A stretch of 64,000 nt of DNA from Bacteroidota bacterium. GTDB taxonomy: Bacteria > Bacteroidota > Bacteroidia > Bacteroidales > Paludibacteraceae. The position numbers were made by a program, and so were the translations under genes. Under the pieces are notes generated by a model. The model was given only the letters and a program-made list of their open reading frames with translations, was not told the DNA's origin and made no database searches. Below, piece by piece: positions 37,556-46,275 of this stretch; within the stretch, counting starts at the first letter, position 1, and each line of letters starts with the position of its first letter. The stretch spans positions 57,637-121,636 of the forward strand of contig JAEWAN010000019.1 in the NCBI GenBank assembly GCA_023391625.1, written 5' to 3'.

Positions 37556-38137
37556 ATGAAAAACTTATTAAAATCACTTCGTATTACCCTTGTATTTTGT
37601 GTACTGTTTTCAGTATGCTATATACTGATTCTTTGGGCTTTTGCAAAACTCGCAGGGCCTGGCAACGGAAACGCAGAAACAGTTACGCTCAACGGTCAGG
37701 TGGTAGGCGCCGCCAATGTAGGACAAATGTTTACAAAAGACATTTATTTCTGGGGACGCCCCTCTAAAGCAGGCGACGGTTACGATGCTTCCAGCTCTGC
37801 TGGAAGCAATAAAGGACCAACCAATGAAGAATACCTGGCGGAAGTAGAAGCTCGTATCGACACTTTCCTGGTTCATCATCCTTATCTGGACCGTAAAGAA
37901 GTTCCGGCAGAAATGGTTACAGCCAGCGCTTCCGGATTAGACCCGCACATCACGCCTCAAAGTGCTTACGTACAGGTAAAACGTGTAGCCAAAGCCCGCG
38001 GTATGAGTGAGGAAGCTGTTAAAGCGATTGTAGATAAACAAGTGGAAAAACCTTTATTGGGCATATTCGGTACATCTAAAGTAAATGTACTAAAACTAAA
38101 CGTTGCCTTGGAAGAAGCAAACCCTACAACTAAATAA
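37556..38137 (+). CDS. kdpC: Potassium-transporting ATPase, KdpC subunit
   Basis: The 193-residue protein has one N-terminal membrane helix (ITLVFCVLFSVCYILILWAFA) and the KdpC motifs FWGRPSKAGDGYDASSSAGSN, LVHHPYL, VTASASGLDPHITPQSA and a C-terminal LNVALEE. It is a chaperone-like subunit that raises ATP affinity of KdpB. A long inverted repeat follows the stop codon, ahead of the porin gene. Confidence 0.96.
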   Translation: MKNLLKSLRITLVFCVLFSVCYILILWAFAKLAGPGNGNAETVTLNGQVVGAANVGQMFTKDIYFWGRPSKAGDGYDASSSAGSNKGPTNEEYLAEVEARIDTFLVHHPYLDRKEVPAEMVTASASGLDPHITPQSAYVQVKRVAKARGMSEEAVKAIVDKQVEKPLLGIFGTSKVNVLKLNVALEEANPTTK

Positions 38138-38153
38138 TAAACTGTGTATTAAA

Positions 38154-38246
38154 ACTTTTGTAAAAGCCATTCCGAACAGGAAGAAAGCGGTACTCAATAA
38201 ACTCATATCTATTTTCTCCTTCCTGCCGGAATGGCAATACAAAAGT
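38154..38246 (+). repeat. Long imperfect inverted repeat between kdpC and the porin gene
   Basis: Three consecutive blocks pair in order: ACTTTTGTA (38154) with TACAAAAGT (38238), GCCATTCCG (38166) with CGGAATGGC (38227), and CAGGAAG (38177) with CTTCCTG (38219). This gives about 25 paired bases around a loop of about 35. It may stabilise or attenuate the transcript between kdpC and downstream genes. Confidence 0.7.
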
Positions 38247-38340
38247 GATAAAAAACACCAAAAGCAGATAATCAAAAAGAATCAAAACACATGATTATTT
38301 TTTACAACTCAAAACAATTCAATTAATTGAAAAATTACGT

Positions 38341-39099
38341 ATGAAAAAGATGTTTTTAGGATTGGCTGTTATTTTGGGAGCAGCCATCGTATCACCTGCA
38401 AAAAGCAATGCTGAAAATAAATTTACAGTAAACGGAAAAGCAGATTTCGTAAGCGACTACATTTGGCGTGGAGCCGATCAGAATTCAGGATTTTCCGTAC
38501 AACCTTCACTTACATTGGGCTATGCCGGACTTAGCCTGAATGTATGGGGCAGCCAGAGTCTTACAAAATGGGCTTCTGATTTAGATGCCAACATACCGGT
38601 TCATGGAGCTAAAGAATTTGATATTAATCTTTCTTACACCATTCAAGGATTTACCATTATGGTGTCAGACCTATGGTGGAGCGGTATGAACAGAGCCTAT
38701 GGCGACTACGCCAATTCTCATTGGTTTGAAGGTACTGTATCTTATGATTTCAGTGCTTGTTCCAACGGTAAAGTGCCTTTATTCATTTCCTGGAGCACCG
38801 TATTTGCCGGAGGCGCCGATAAAAACAGCAGTGGCAAACAGAATTTTTCCACTTATGTAAGCGCTTCTTATCCTATCGCTCTTCCTGCAGACATTACATT
38901 AACTCCGTCAGTAGGATTCCTCCCCTGGGGAGCAGTATATCACGGTTTAGATAAAATAGCCTGGACTGATATTTCTTTAAAAGCAAGTAAAGATATTAAA
39001 GTAACAGAAAATTTTGCTATTCCTTTATTCGTCCAGGCGCTTGTATCTCCGGTATTTGACCGGACTTATTTAATCGCCGGCTTTAGTTTAGGTTTCTAG
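38341..39099 (+). CDS. TorF-like outer-membrane porin
   Basis: The 252-residue protein has a signal peptide (MKKMFLGLAVILGAAIVSPAKSNA) and a beta-barrel with the Gcw_chp/TorF signature VNGKADFVSDYIWRGADQNSGFSVQPSLTLGYAG near the N-terminus. It ends in an aromatic-type strand (LIAGFSLGF). It follows the kdp genes and precedes trehalose genes, so it may let ions or small osmolytes pass the outer membrane under the same control. The solute is inference. Confidence 0.82.
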   Translation: MKKMFLGLAVILGAAIVSPAKSNAENKFTVNGKADFVSDYIWRGADQNSGFSVQPSLTLGYAGLSLNVWGSQSLTKWASDLDANIPVHGAKEFDINLSYTIQGFTIMVSDLWWSGMNRAYGDYANSHWFEGTVSYDFSACSNGKVPLFISWSTVFAGGADKNSSGKQNFSTYVSASYPIALPADITLTPSVGFLPWGAVYHGLDKIAWTDISLKASKDIKVTENFAIPLFVQALVSPVFDRTYLIAGFSLGF

Positions 39100-39222
39100 T
39101 TCGCTGGATACAGACAGAGTAAGTTATAAAAACTTACCCTGTCTTTCACCGGTATTTATCATATCTGTATTAGACTTCATCTTACAGACAAATTCATTTT
39201 TTACCTGCAAAAGTACTCACGT

Positions 39223-41484
39223 ATGAAACTGTATATCATAGCTAACAGACTACCAGTAAAAGCTGTTCCCAAACAAAACACCTACATCTTTACCCAAAGT
39301 GAAGGAGGATTGGCTACAGGACTGGACTCCCTGCAAGTTCCTTTTGAAAAACATTGGATAGGCTGGCCGGGAGTTTGTGTAGAACAAGAAGATGAAAAAA
39401 GGAGCATACGACAACAACTGGAAAAAATGAATTTTCATCCTGTTTTTCTATCCGAACAGCAATATTCCGATTATTATGAAGGATACAGCAACAGCACAAT
39501 ATGGCCTTTATGCCATTACTTTTTTGCCTATACATTGATAAAGAAAAATTTCTGGGATTCATACAAGGAAGTGAACCGCCTGTTCTGTGAGGAAATATGC
39601 AAATTGGTAAATCCGGACGACTGGGTATGGGTGCAGGATTACCAGCTTATGCTCCTACCCCGTATGTTGCGCGATTGTACACCAACCCTTCATATCGGTT
39701 ACTTTCATCATATACCTTTTCCTTCCTATGAACTTTTCCGCATTCTTCCGGAACGGGCGGAGATACTGGAGGGATTACTGGGAGCCGACTTCATAGGATT
39801 TCATACTTACGACTATATGCGACATTTTATCAGTGCCGCAGAACGTGTTTTACGTATTAACTTTAACCTTGACGAAGCTATGATTGACAACCGTACCATA
39901 AGAATCGATGCCCTACCCATGGGCATTAATTACGAACTCTATCATAAATCTTCTTCAAATCCCAAAGTCTGGCAGGAGGTAGAGAAAAACCGGTTGCTAT
40001 TCGGACGTCATAAATTGATTTTATCCGTAGACCGCCTGGACTACAGTAAAGGTATACTTCACCGATTACATGGATTTGAAACCTTTCTGGAACAACATCC
40101 GGAATACCATAGCAAAGTTACTTTAGCCATGGTGATTGTACCTTCACGCGACCACGTAGGCAGTTACGCCAACCTGAAAACCAAGATAGACGAAACAATA
40201 GGAGCTATCAACGGGCGGTACTCCAGCATAAACTGGACTCCGGTGTGTTATTTTTATCACAGTTTCTCTTTTGAGGAACTTACAGCCTTATATTTTGTAG
40301 CAGATGTAGCGCTTGTAACTCCACTTCGCGATGGTATGAACTTAGTTGCCAAAGAGTATGTAGCAACAAAAGTCAATAATCCCGGAGTACTGATTCTAAG
40401 CGAAATGGCCGGAGCCGCCGCAGAAATGACCGACGCACTTCAAATTAACCCGAACGACACAGACCAAATCGCTGAAACAATTTACAAAGCATTAGAAATG
40501 CCTTACCCGGAACAAGCAGAACGCATCCGGAAAATGCAGGATATTATTTCCGTCCAAACTGTCAATAAATGGGCGGATGACTTTATGAGCGAGTGGAAAG
40601 AAACAATAGAAAAAAACAAATATCTGGCTGATAAAAAATTATCACCGAACATCATAGAACAAATCAAAAAACTCTATATACACAGTAACCATCGTTTAAT
40701 ATTACTGGACTACGATGGTACATTAATGGATTTTAAAAACTGCCCGGAAGATGCCGTACCGACTCCGGAATTACTGGATATGCTAAAACGTTTGGCATTA
40801 GATCCCCGGAACCACGTCGTCATCAACAGCGGCCGCGACCACCAGACCTTGGAAAAATGGTTGGGACAGCTCCCCATATCATTTGCGGCCGAACACGGAG
40901 CATGCTATAAAGAACACGGGGTCTGGCATCACAATATTGGCAAACCAGAATGGAGCCAGGGATTGCTTTCCATATTAAAAATGTTTGTTAACAAAACGCC
41001 ACACTCTCGTTTAGAAATAAAGAATACATCATTGGCATGGCATTACAGGGAAGTGGACCCCTGGCTGGGCGACCTGCGCGCCCAACAATTAATACGTTCT
41101 TTAGTTTCCATATGCCTGCAACAGAACCTGGAAATACTGCAAGGAAACAAAGTAGTAGAGATCAAAAGCCCTAAATACACCAAAGGATCTGAAGTAAACC
41201 GGCTACTACAACATGAAACTTATGATTTCATTATGGCTCTTGGCGACGATACTACAGACGACGATATGTTCCGGGCATTACCTCAAGAAGCCATCACGAT
41301 AAAAATAGGAACAGCTTCCGAATATGCCCGTTATAACATTTTGAAACAGACAGATACACTACCTTTCTTGTTGCAGTTATTAAATAACTGTCAGTCCGGC
41401 AAAGCAACAACAGATAAAAAGAAAAAAGATTCAGATTTACATATAATCATACAATTCTTAAAGAAATTCATCAAAGAGGAATAA
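39223..41484 (+). CDS. Bifunctional trehalose-6-phosphate synthase/phosphatase
   Basis: The 753-residue fusion makes trehalose from UDP-glucose and glucose-6-phosphate in the cytoplasm. The GT20 synthase domain (about 1-470) has NRLPV, WIGWPG, VWVQDYQLMLLP, GYFHHIPFPS, VDRLDYSKGI and TPLRDGMNLVAKEY. The HAD phosphatase domain (about 490-740) starts LLDYDGTLMDF and has NSGRDHQTL and MALGDDTTDDDMF. It is the OtsA-OtsB fusion type known in Bacteroidetes and eukaryotes. Co-location with kdp links two osmolyte responses. Confidence 0.95.
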   Translation: MKLYIIANRLPVKAVPKQNTYIFTQSEGGLATGLDSLQVPFEKHWIGWPGVCVEQEDEKRSIRQQLEKMNFHPVFLSEQQYSDYYEGYSNSTIWPLCHYFFAYTLIKKNFWDSYKEVNRLFCEEICKLVNPDDWVWVQDYQLMLLPRMLRDCTPTLHIGYFHHIPFPSYELFRILPERAEILEGLLGADFIGFHTYDYMRHFISAAERVLRINFNLDEAMIDNRTIRIDALPMGINYELYHKSSSNPKVWQEVEKNRLLFGRHKLILSVDRLDYSKGILHRLHGFETFLEQHPEYHSKVTLAMVIVPSRDHVGSYANLKTKIDETIGAINGRYSSINWTPVCYFYHSFSFEELTALYFVADVALVTPLRDGMNLVAKEYVATKVNNPGVLILSEMAGAAAEMTDALQINPNDTDQIAETIYKALEMPYPEQAERIRKMQDIISVQTVNKWADDFMSEWKETIEKNKYLADKKLSPNIIEQIKKLYIHSNHRLILLDYDGTLMDFKNCPEDAVPTPELLDMLKRLALDPRNHVVINSGRDHQTLEKWLGQLPISFAAEHGACYKEHGVWHHNIGKPEWSQGLLSILKMFVNKTPHSRLEIKNTSLAWHYREVDPWLGDLRAQQLIRSLVSICLQQNLEILQGNKVVEIKSPKYTKGSEVNRLLQHETYDFIMALGDDTTDDDMFRALPQEAITIKIGTASEYARYNILKQTDTLPFLLQLLNNCQSGKATTDKKKKDSDLHIIIQFLKKFIKEE

Positions 41485-41487
41485 CAT

Positions 41488-43275
41488 ATGGTACACAGTT
41501 TAAATTATGGCGTAATAGGAAATTGCTCCACGGCAGCCCTTATTTCAGACAAAGGCTGCATAGAATGGCTTTGTTTTCCAGAATTTGATTCACCTTCTAT
41601 TTTCGCAGCCCTGCTGGACCGTGAAAAAGGAGGTAGCTTCGGTTTTGATGTCAACAACAATTACCAGATCACCCAATCGTATGTTCCACATACCAACATA
41701 CTCTCCACACACTTCGCCTCCGAAGAAGGAGAATTCGATGTCATTGACTTCATGCCCCGGTATCTACTGAACGACAGTAACGAATACTACCATCCGGCGG
41801 AGATTTATCGTTACATCCGCTGGATAAAAGGAAAACCCAGGATAAAAGTAAATTACAACCCAGCTCCGAATTATGCCCGTGGAAAAGCCATCTATAACAT
41901 CACCTCACAATACATAGAAACGTATTCTTCAACAGAGAACAAAGACCGTCAATATTTATATTCTTCCTTTCCATTGCAACATATCGTTGAAAAGAAAGAG
42001 CTCTTATTGGAAAAAGACGAATTTTTTCTACTCTCTTTCAATGAAAAAATCATTCCAATAGATATAGAACGGGAAAAACTGGAATACTGCCGGACTTTAG
42101 TGTATTGGCTTAACTGGACTAACCACACAAAAAAATATACACTCTACAATGATGTAATAGAGCGCAGTCTTTTAGTCCTGAAACTGATGTCCTACCACAA
42201 CGGGGCTGTTATGGCTGCAATAACCACCAGTCTGCCGGAAACCGTAGGGGAAGTGCGCAACTGGGACTATCGTTTCTGCTGGTTACGGGATGCTTCCATG
42301 GCTATCGAAACCCTTTTCAAAATAGGTCATGCCAGTGCTGCAAGAAAATTCATGAAGTTTATACAATCCACCTTTGTTTCCAAACACGATTACCAAATTA
42401 TGTACGGAATACGTGGAGAACAACAGTTGACGGAAGAAACTTTAGACCATTTGTCCGGCTATAAAAACTCCCGACCTGTACGCACAGGAAATGATGCTTA
42501 CCATCAAAGACAGAATGACTCATTCGGTTACCTGATGGACTTAATCTACCAGTATTACAAACTAATGCCGGGGACATTAAATGAAATAGAGGACATCTGG
42601 GAAATGGTAAAATGTATTAGTTTCACTGTCATTGAAAACTGGCGAAAACCGGATAAAGGCATCTGGGAAATCCGTGGTGAAGCACAACAGTTTGTTTCGT
42701 CCAAAATAATGTGTTGGGTAGCTTTAGACCGTGCGGCTAAAATAGCCACTCTACTGAACAAATATAACTACAGCGAACAATGGTCTGACGAAGCTGCCCG
42801 TATTAAAGAAGAAGTATTCACTTTAGGCTGGAAAGAAGAGATACAAAGCTTTTCACAAAGTTATGAAAACTTATACCTGGATTCTTCGTTGTTACTTATG
42901 GAGCCCTACGGATTTATCAGCGCAGACGATGTACGATATCACAAAACGGTAAAAGCAGTCAAAAAAGCCTTAATGCATGAGGGATTGATGTATCGGTATA
43001 ATAGCAAAGACGATTTCGGAATGCCCTCTTCCGCTTTTACCATATGTACATTCTGGCTTATACGCGCTCTGTATGTAATAGGCGAAAGGGATGAAGCACG
43101 CTGTTTGTTTGATGAAGTATTAAGTTATGCAAACCATTTGGGATTATTCAGCGAAGACCTTAACTTTGAGACCAAAGAACAGCTAGGAAATTTTCCGCAG
43201 GCCTATTCACACTTAGCTTTAGTAAACACAGCCATTCTTTTTTCCGAAGAGAACAAACAATTACGATTCAAATAA
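41488..43275 (+). CDS. GH15-family glucoamylase or trehalase
   Basis: The 595-residue cytoplasmic protein has the N-terminal beta domain (LNYGVIGNCSTAALISDKGCIEWLCFPEFDSPSIFAALLD) and the alpha/alpha toroid of GH15. NWDYRFCWLRDASM is near residue 258, the general-acid glutamate is in KGIWEIRGE near 391, and the base is in LFSEDLNFE near 556. GH15 includes glucoamylases and alpha,alpha-trehalases. The stop of the trehalose synthase gene is 3 bases upstream, so trehalose hydrolysis, giving turnover of the osmolyte, is the better guess. Confidence 0.88.
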   Translation: MVHSLNYGVIGNCSTAALISDKGCIEWLCFPEFDSPSIFAALLDREKGGSFGFDVNNNYQITQSYVPHTNILSTHFASEEGEFDVIDFMPRYLLNDSNEYYHPAEIYRYIRWIKGKPRIKVNYNPAPNYARGKAIYNITSQYIETYSSTENKDRQYLYSSFPLQHIVEKKELLLEKDEFFLLSFNEKIIPIDIEREKLEYCRTLVYWLNWTNHTKKYTLYNDVIERSLLVLKLMSYHNGAVMAAITTSLPETVGEVRNWDYRFCWLRDASMAIETLFKIGHASAARKFMKFIQSTFVSKHDYQIMYGIRGEQQLTEETLDHLSGYKNSRPVRTGNDAYHQRQNDSFGYLMDLIYQYYKLMPGTLNEIEDIWEMVKCISFTVIENWRKPDKGIWEIRGEAQQFVSSKIMCWVALDRAAKIATLLNKYNYSEQWSDEAARIKEEVFTLGWKEEIQSFSQSYENLYLDSSLLLMEPYGFISADDVRYHKTVKAVKKALMHEGLMYRYNSKDDFGMPSSAFTICTFWLIRALYVIGERDEARCLFDEVLSYANHLGLFSEDLNFETKEQLGNFPQAYSHLALVNTAILFSEENKQLRFK

Positions 43276-43283
43276 GAGAAACA

Positions 43284-44414
43284 ATGGAAGAAAACCAGGA
43301 TAATAACGCTCAACGATTTCTGGACCTGATTAAAAGCTCGCGCCGAGGAAAATTTAAAATCTACATAGGAATGATAGCCGGTGTCGGGAAAACGTACCGC
43401 ATGCTTCAAGAAGCCCACGAGCTGTTAAATAACGGCATTGACGTAAAAATAGGTTATGTAGAAACGCATGGAAGACCTGATACTGTAGCCATGCTGGAAG
43501 GATTACCGGTTATCCCCCGTAAAAAAATTTTCTACAAAGGGAAAGAACTGGAAGAAATGGATCTGGAAACCATCCTTCAGATTCATCCGGAACTGGTCAT
43601 TGTGGACGAACTGGCACATACCAACGTAGAAGGATGCCGCAATAAGAAACGGTGGGAAGATGTCATGGAAATACTGGATGCCGGAATCAGCGTAATATCA
43701 GCTCTGAATATCCAGCACATAGAAAGTTTAAACGACGAAGTTGCAGGCATAGCAGGAATAGAAGTAAAAGAACGTGTTCCGGACAAGGTATTACAGGAAG
43801 CCGATGAAGTAGTAAACATAGACCTTACGGCAGAAGAACTGATCAACCGTTTGAAAGCAGGAAAAATTTACAGTAAAGAAAAAATACAGACTGCACTAAA
43901 TAATTTTTTCAAAACGGAAAATATCCTGCAATTACGGGAACTGGCACTAAAAGAAGTGGCTTTCCGGGTAGAAAGAAAAGTGGAAAGTGAGGTACTGCCA
44001 TCAACCGCCCCTACCCGACGAGAAAAAATACTGGCCTGTGTCAGCAGCAACGAGCACACCCCCCGGCATATAATCCGTAAAGCATATCGGCTTTCCACAC
44101 GTTACAGCACCACTTTTATCGCCTTGTATGTACAAACGCCCCGGGAAAACCCTGACCGTATCAAACTGGCCTCTCAACGTCATTTGCTGAACCATTTCAA
44201 GCTGGTGACGGAACTGGGAGGCAACGTACTGCAAATAGCGTCAGAAAGCGTGACCGATGCCATTATCAAAACTTGCAAAGAAAATCAGATAACCACCATC
44301 TGCATGGGACATCCCGCATTTAAAATGCCTGGAGCAATTTTTAAAATTTCAGAATACAAAAATTTTCTACAAGCATTATCTGATATGCGAATAGATTTAA
44401 TTATCATTGCATAA
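43284..44414 (+). CDS. Soluble KdpD sensor half (KdpD domain plus USP-like domain)
   Basis: The 376-residue protein has the KdpD N-terminal domain with Walker A IGMIAGVGKT near residues 27-37, GYVETHGRPDT, VIVDELAHTNVEGCRNKKRW and LNIQHIESLND, then a universal-stress-like domain (about 245-376). It stops before the four membrane helices and kinase core that complete classical KdpD. The kinase is the next gene, 23 bases downstream. In other bacteria this half senses K+ and may bind c-di-AMP. It would act in trans on the kinase. Confidence 0.9.
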   Translation: MEENQDNNAQRFLDLIKSSRRGKFKIYIGMIAGVGKTYRMLQEAHELLNNGIDVKIGYVETHGRPDTVAMLEGLPVIPRKKIFYKGKELEEMDLETILQIHPELVIVDELAHTNVEGCRNKKRWEDVMEILDAGISVISALNIQHIESLNDEVAGIAGIEVKERVPDKVLQEADEVVNIDLTAEELINRLKAGKIYSKEKIQTALNNFFKTENILQLRELALKEVAFRVERKVESEVLPSTAPTRREKILACVSSNEHTPRHIIRKAYRLSTRYSTTFIALYVQTPRENPDRIKLASQRHLLNHFKLVTELGGNVLQIASESVTDAIIKTCKENQITTICMGHPAFKMPGAIFKISEYKNFLQALSDMRIDLIIIA

Positions 44415-44437
44415 ACGAACCATTAAAATGAAACGTC

Positions 44438-45910
44438 ATGAATATGAATATAAAAACGAAATTAACTCTTTCCATAGGAATATTAGTTTCAATGATTATA
44501 CTGCTGGTAGCCCTGTCGGTCGCTAACCTGCAGATATTAACCGCAACAGACCCAAACAGTCCTGCTGCCGGCCCGGGATTAAGCCGTGCACTGATATGGA
44601 TCACCATCATCGGAGGCATATGCATATTAATAGGAATCAGTATTCTCATAAAAATACCATCCTCTATCAACGACCCGATTAAACAACTGGCAAACGGAAT
44701 ACTCGAAATAGCCAACCACAACTATAATGTAAACCTTGATTTAAAGGGAGGTGAAGAACTGGAAGCCGTATCTAAAAACTTCAACCGGATGGCACGTCGT
44801 CTGAACGACTATCACAACAGCACTCTATCTGATTTAATGGCCTCCAAACGTTATATGGAAACCATCATCAACTCGCTTATCGAACCCATTATCGGATTGG
44901 ATAACGACATGAACATCCTTTTTATAAACAACGAAGCCCTAAATATATTAAACCTGAAACGTGAAAATGTAATCAGAAAATCAGCTCAGGAAATATCCCT
45001 GCATAACGACCTGCTCCGCCGGTTAATACGCGGGATCATCGACCAGGAAGAAAAACCGGAACAAGATAAAGGGAAAAACGAACCTCTGAAAATTTATGCT
45101 GATAACAAAGAAAGTTATTTCCAAGTGAAATATATGACCATTACCATGCCGGGAAAAGACGGTGTGACCATGGAAAAAAGAGGGGAAGTCATTATGCTGA
45201 AAAACATAACGGAATTCCAGGAACTGGATACTGCTAAAACAACGTTCATCTCTACCATATCCCATGAATTAAAAACCCCTATCTCTGCAATCCTTATGAG
45301 TTTGCAATTATTGGAAGATAAACGCATCGGCAGTTTAAATCCGGAACAGGAAGAACTGTCAAACAGCATTAAAGAAAACAGCGAGCGATTACTTAGCATT
45401 ACCGGGGAATTGCTCAACATGACACAAGTGGAAAGCGGTAAATTACAGCTCAAACCCAAAGTCACCAAACCCATAGAACTTATTGAATACGCCATTAAAG
45501 CCAACCGGGTACAGGCCGAAAAATTCGGCATCCAGATAGAAGTGGAGTATCCGGAAGAAGGAAAAATAGGCAAATTATTTGTAGATAGTGAAAAAATAGC
45601 CTGGGTGTTAACCAACCTGCTTAGTAACGCCATCCGCTATTCCTATGAAAACGGACGGGTAATTATAGGAGCACGGCAAACAGATGACAAACATATTGAA
45701 ATGTATGTACAGGATTTTGGAAAAGGCATAGATCCCCGTTACCACAAAAGCATCTTCGACCATTATTTCAGAGTGCCGGGTACTAAAGTACAAGGTAGCG
45801 GTCTGGGGCTTTCCATTTCACGTGATTTCGTAGAAGCTCATAAAGGAACTCTAACCGTTCAAAGCGAATTAGGAAAAGGCAGTACGTTCACAATGCAATT
45901 TAAAATCTAA
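44438..45910 (+). CDS. Membrane histidine kinase, probable partner of the split KdpD
   Basis: The 490-residue protein has two membrane helices (about 10-32 and 50-72) around a short extracytoplasmic loop, a HAMP linker, a PAS-like domain (about 140-260), HisKA with ISHELKTPISAI (His near 276) and HATPase with NLLSNAIRYS, DFGKGID and GSGLGLS. No response regulator adjoins it; the sigma-54 regulator at 30313 is the nearest candidate. It is the last gene of the 12-kb + strand train and is followed after about 130 bases by a strong terminator. Confidence 0.9.
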   Translation: MNMNIKTKLTLSIGILVSMIILLVALSVANLQILTATDPNSPAAGPGLSRALIWITIIGGICILIGISILIKIPSSINDPIKQLANGILEIANHNYNVNLDLKGGEELEAVSKNFNRMARRLNDYHNSTLSDLMASKRYMETIINSLIEPIIGLDNDMNILFINNEALNILNLKRENVIRKSAQEISLHNDLLRRLIRGIIDQEEKPEQDKGKNEPLKIYADNKESYFQVKYMTITMPGKDGVTMEKRGEVIMLKNITEFQELDTAKTTFISTISHELKTPISAILMSLQLLEDKRIGSLNPEQEELSNSIKENSERLLSITGELLNMTQVESGKLQLKPKVTKPIELIEYAIKANRVQAEKFGIQIEVEYPEEGKIGKLFVDSEKIAWVLTNLLSNAIRYSYENGRVIIGARQTDDKHIEMYVQDFGKGIDPRYHKSIFDHYFRVPGTKVQGSGLGLSISRDFVEAHKGTLTVQSELGKGSTFTMQFKI

Positions 45911-46042
45911 AAACGGTCCAACCTCTCTTCAATAAAGAAAACCGAACTAACTGCCAAAAGTAAAAACAAACCGGAATCACCCAATCCAAGGAATATATCC
46001 GGCTCATTTCGATTCTTAAAACACACGATATTCCGGAAATAA

Positions 46043-46080
46043 AAACAGGGCTGATTGATAAATATCAATCAGCCCTGTTT
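46043..46080. terminator. Bidirectional terminator between the kinase gene and tRNA-Arg
   Basis: A perfect 18-bp inverted repeat (AAACAGGGCTGATTGATA) with a 2-base centre lies between convergent units. On the - strand it is followed by TTATTT and sits just after the tRNA; on the + strand it ends in TTTCTTTG. Confidence 0.8.
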
Positions 46081-46085
46081 CTTTG

Positions 46086-46159
46086 TGACCCCGGCGGGAT
46101 TCTAACCCACGACCTTCAGAACCGGAATCTGACGTTCTATACAGCTGAACTACGGAGCC
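46086..46159 (-). tRNA. tRNA-Arg (anticodon CCG)
   Basis: The 74-base cloverleaf has a 7-bp acceptor stem (GGCTCCG), D stem GTTC/GAAC, anticodon stem TCAGA/TCTGA with loop TTCCGGT, and T stem GTGGG/CCCGC. Position 19 is T instead of the conserved G, and T-loop position 56 is A instead of C, so the 19-56 tertiary pair is preserved as U-A. CCA is not encoded. Confidence 0.92.
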
Positions 46160-46171
46160 TTTTTGCGAGTG

Positions 46172-46179
46172 CAAAGATA
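46172..46179 (-). promoter_or_regulatory. -7 box of the tRNA-Arg gene
   Basis: TATCTTTG on the - strand lies 12 bases upstream of the tRNA and matches the -7 consensus. No clear TTTG is found 19-21 bases further upstream. Confidence 0.5.
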
Positions 46180-46275
46180 GTAAAAATTTAATAATAACCT
46201 AAGCAAAGCGAAACAGATAAAATGGATTTTTCAAAAAAAGTAATTCACCTGTTTCCGCTCTTTTACAAAACATCG

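Noticed and set aside
38103..38294. A 63-codon frame overlapping the kdpC end and the hairpin.
   Set aside because: Its lysine-rich sequence comes from the inverted repeat and AT-rich spacer, with no coding signal.
45115..45633. A 172-codon - strand frame opposite the histidine kinase gene.
   Set aside because: It is an antisense shadow of the HisKA/HATPase region.
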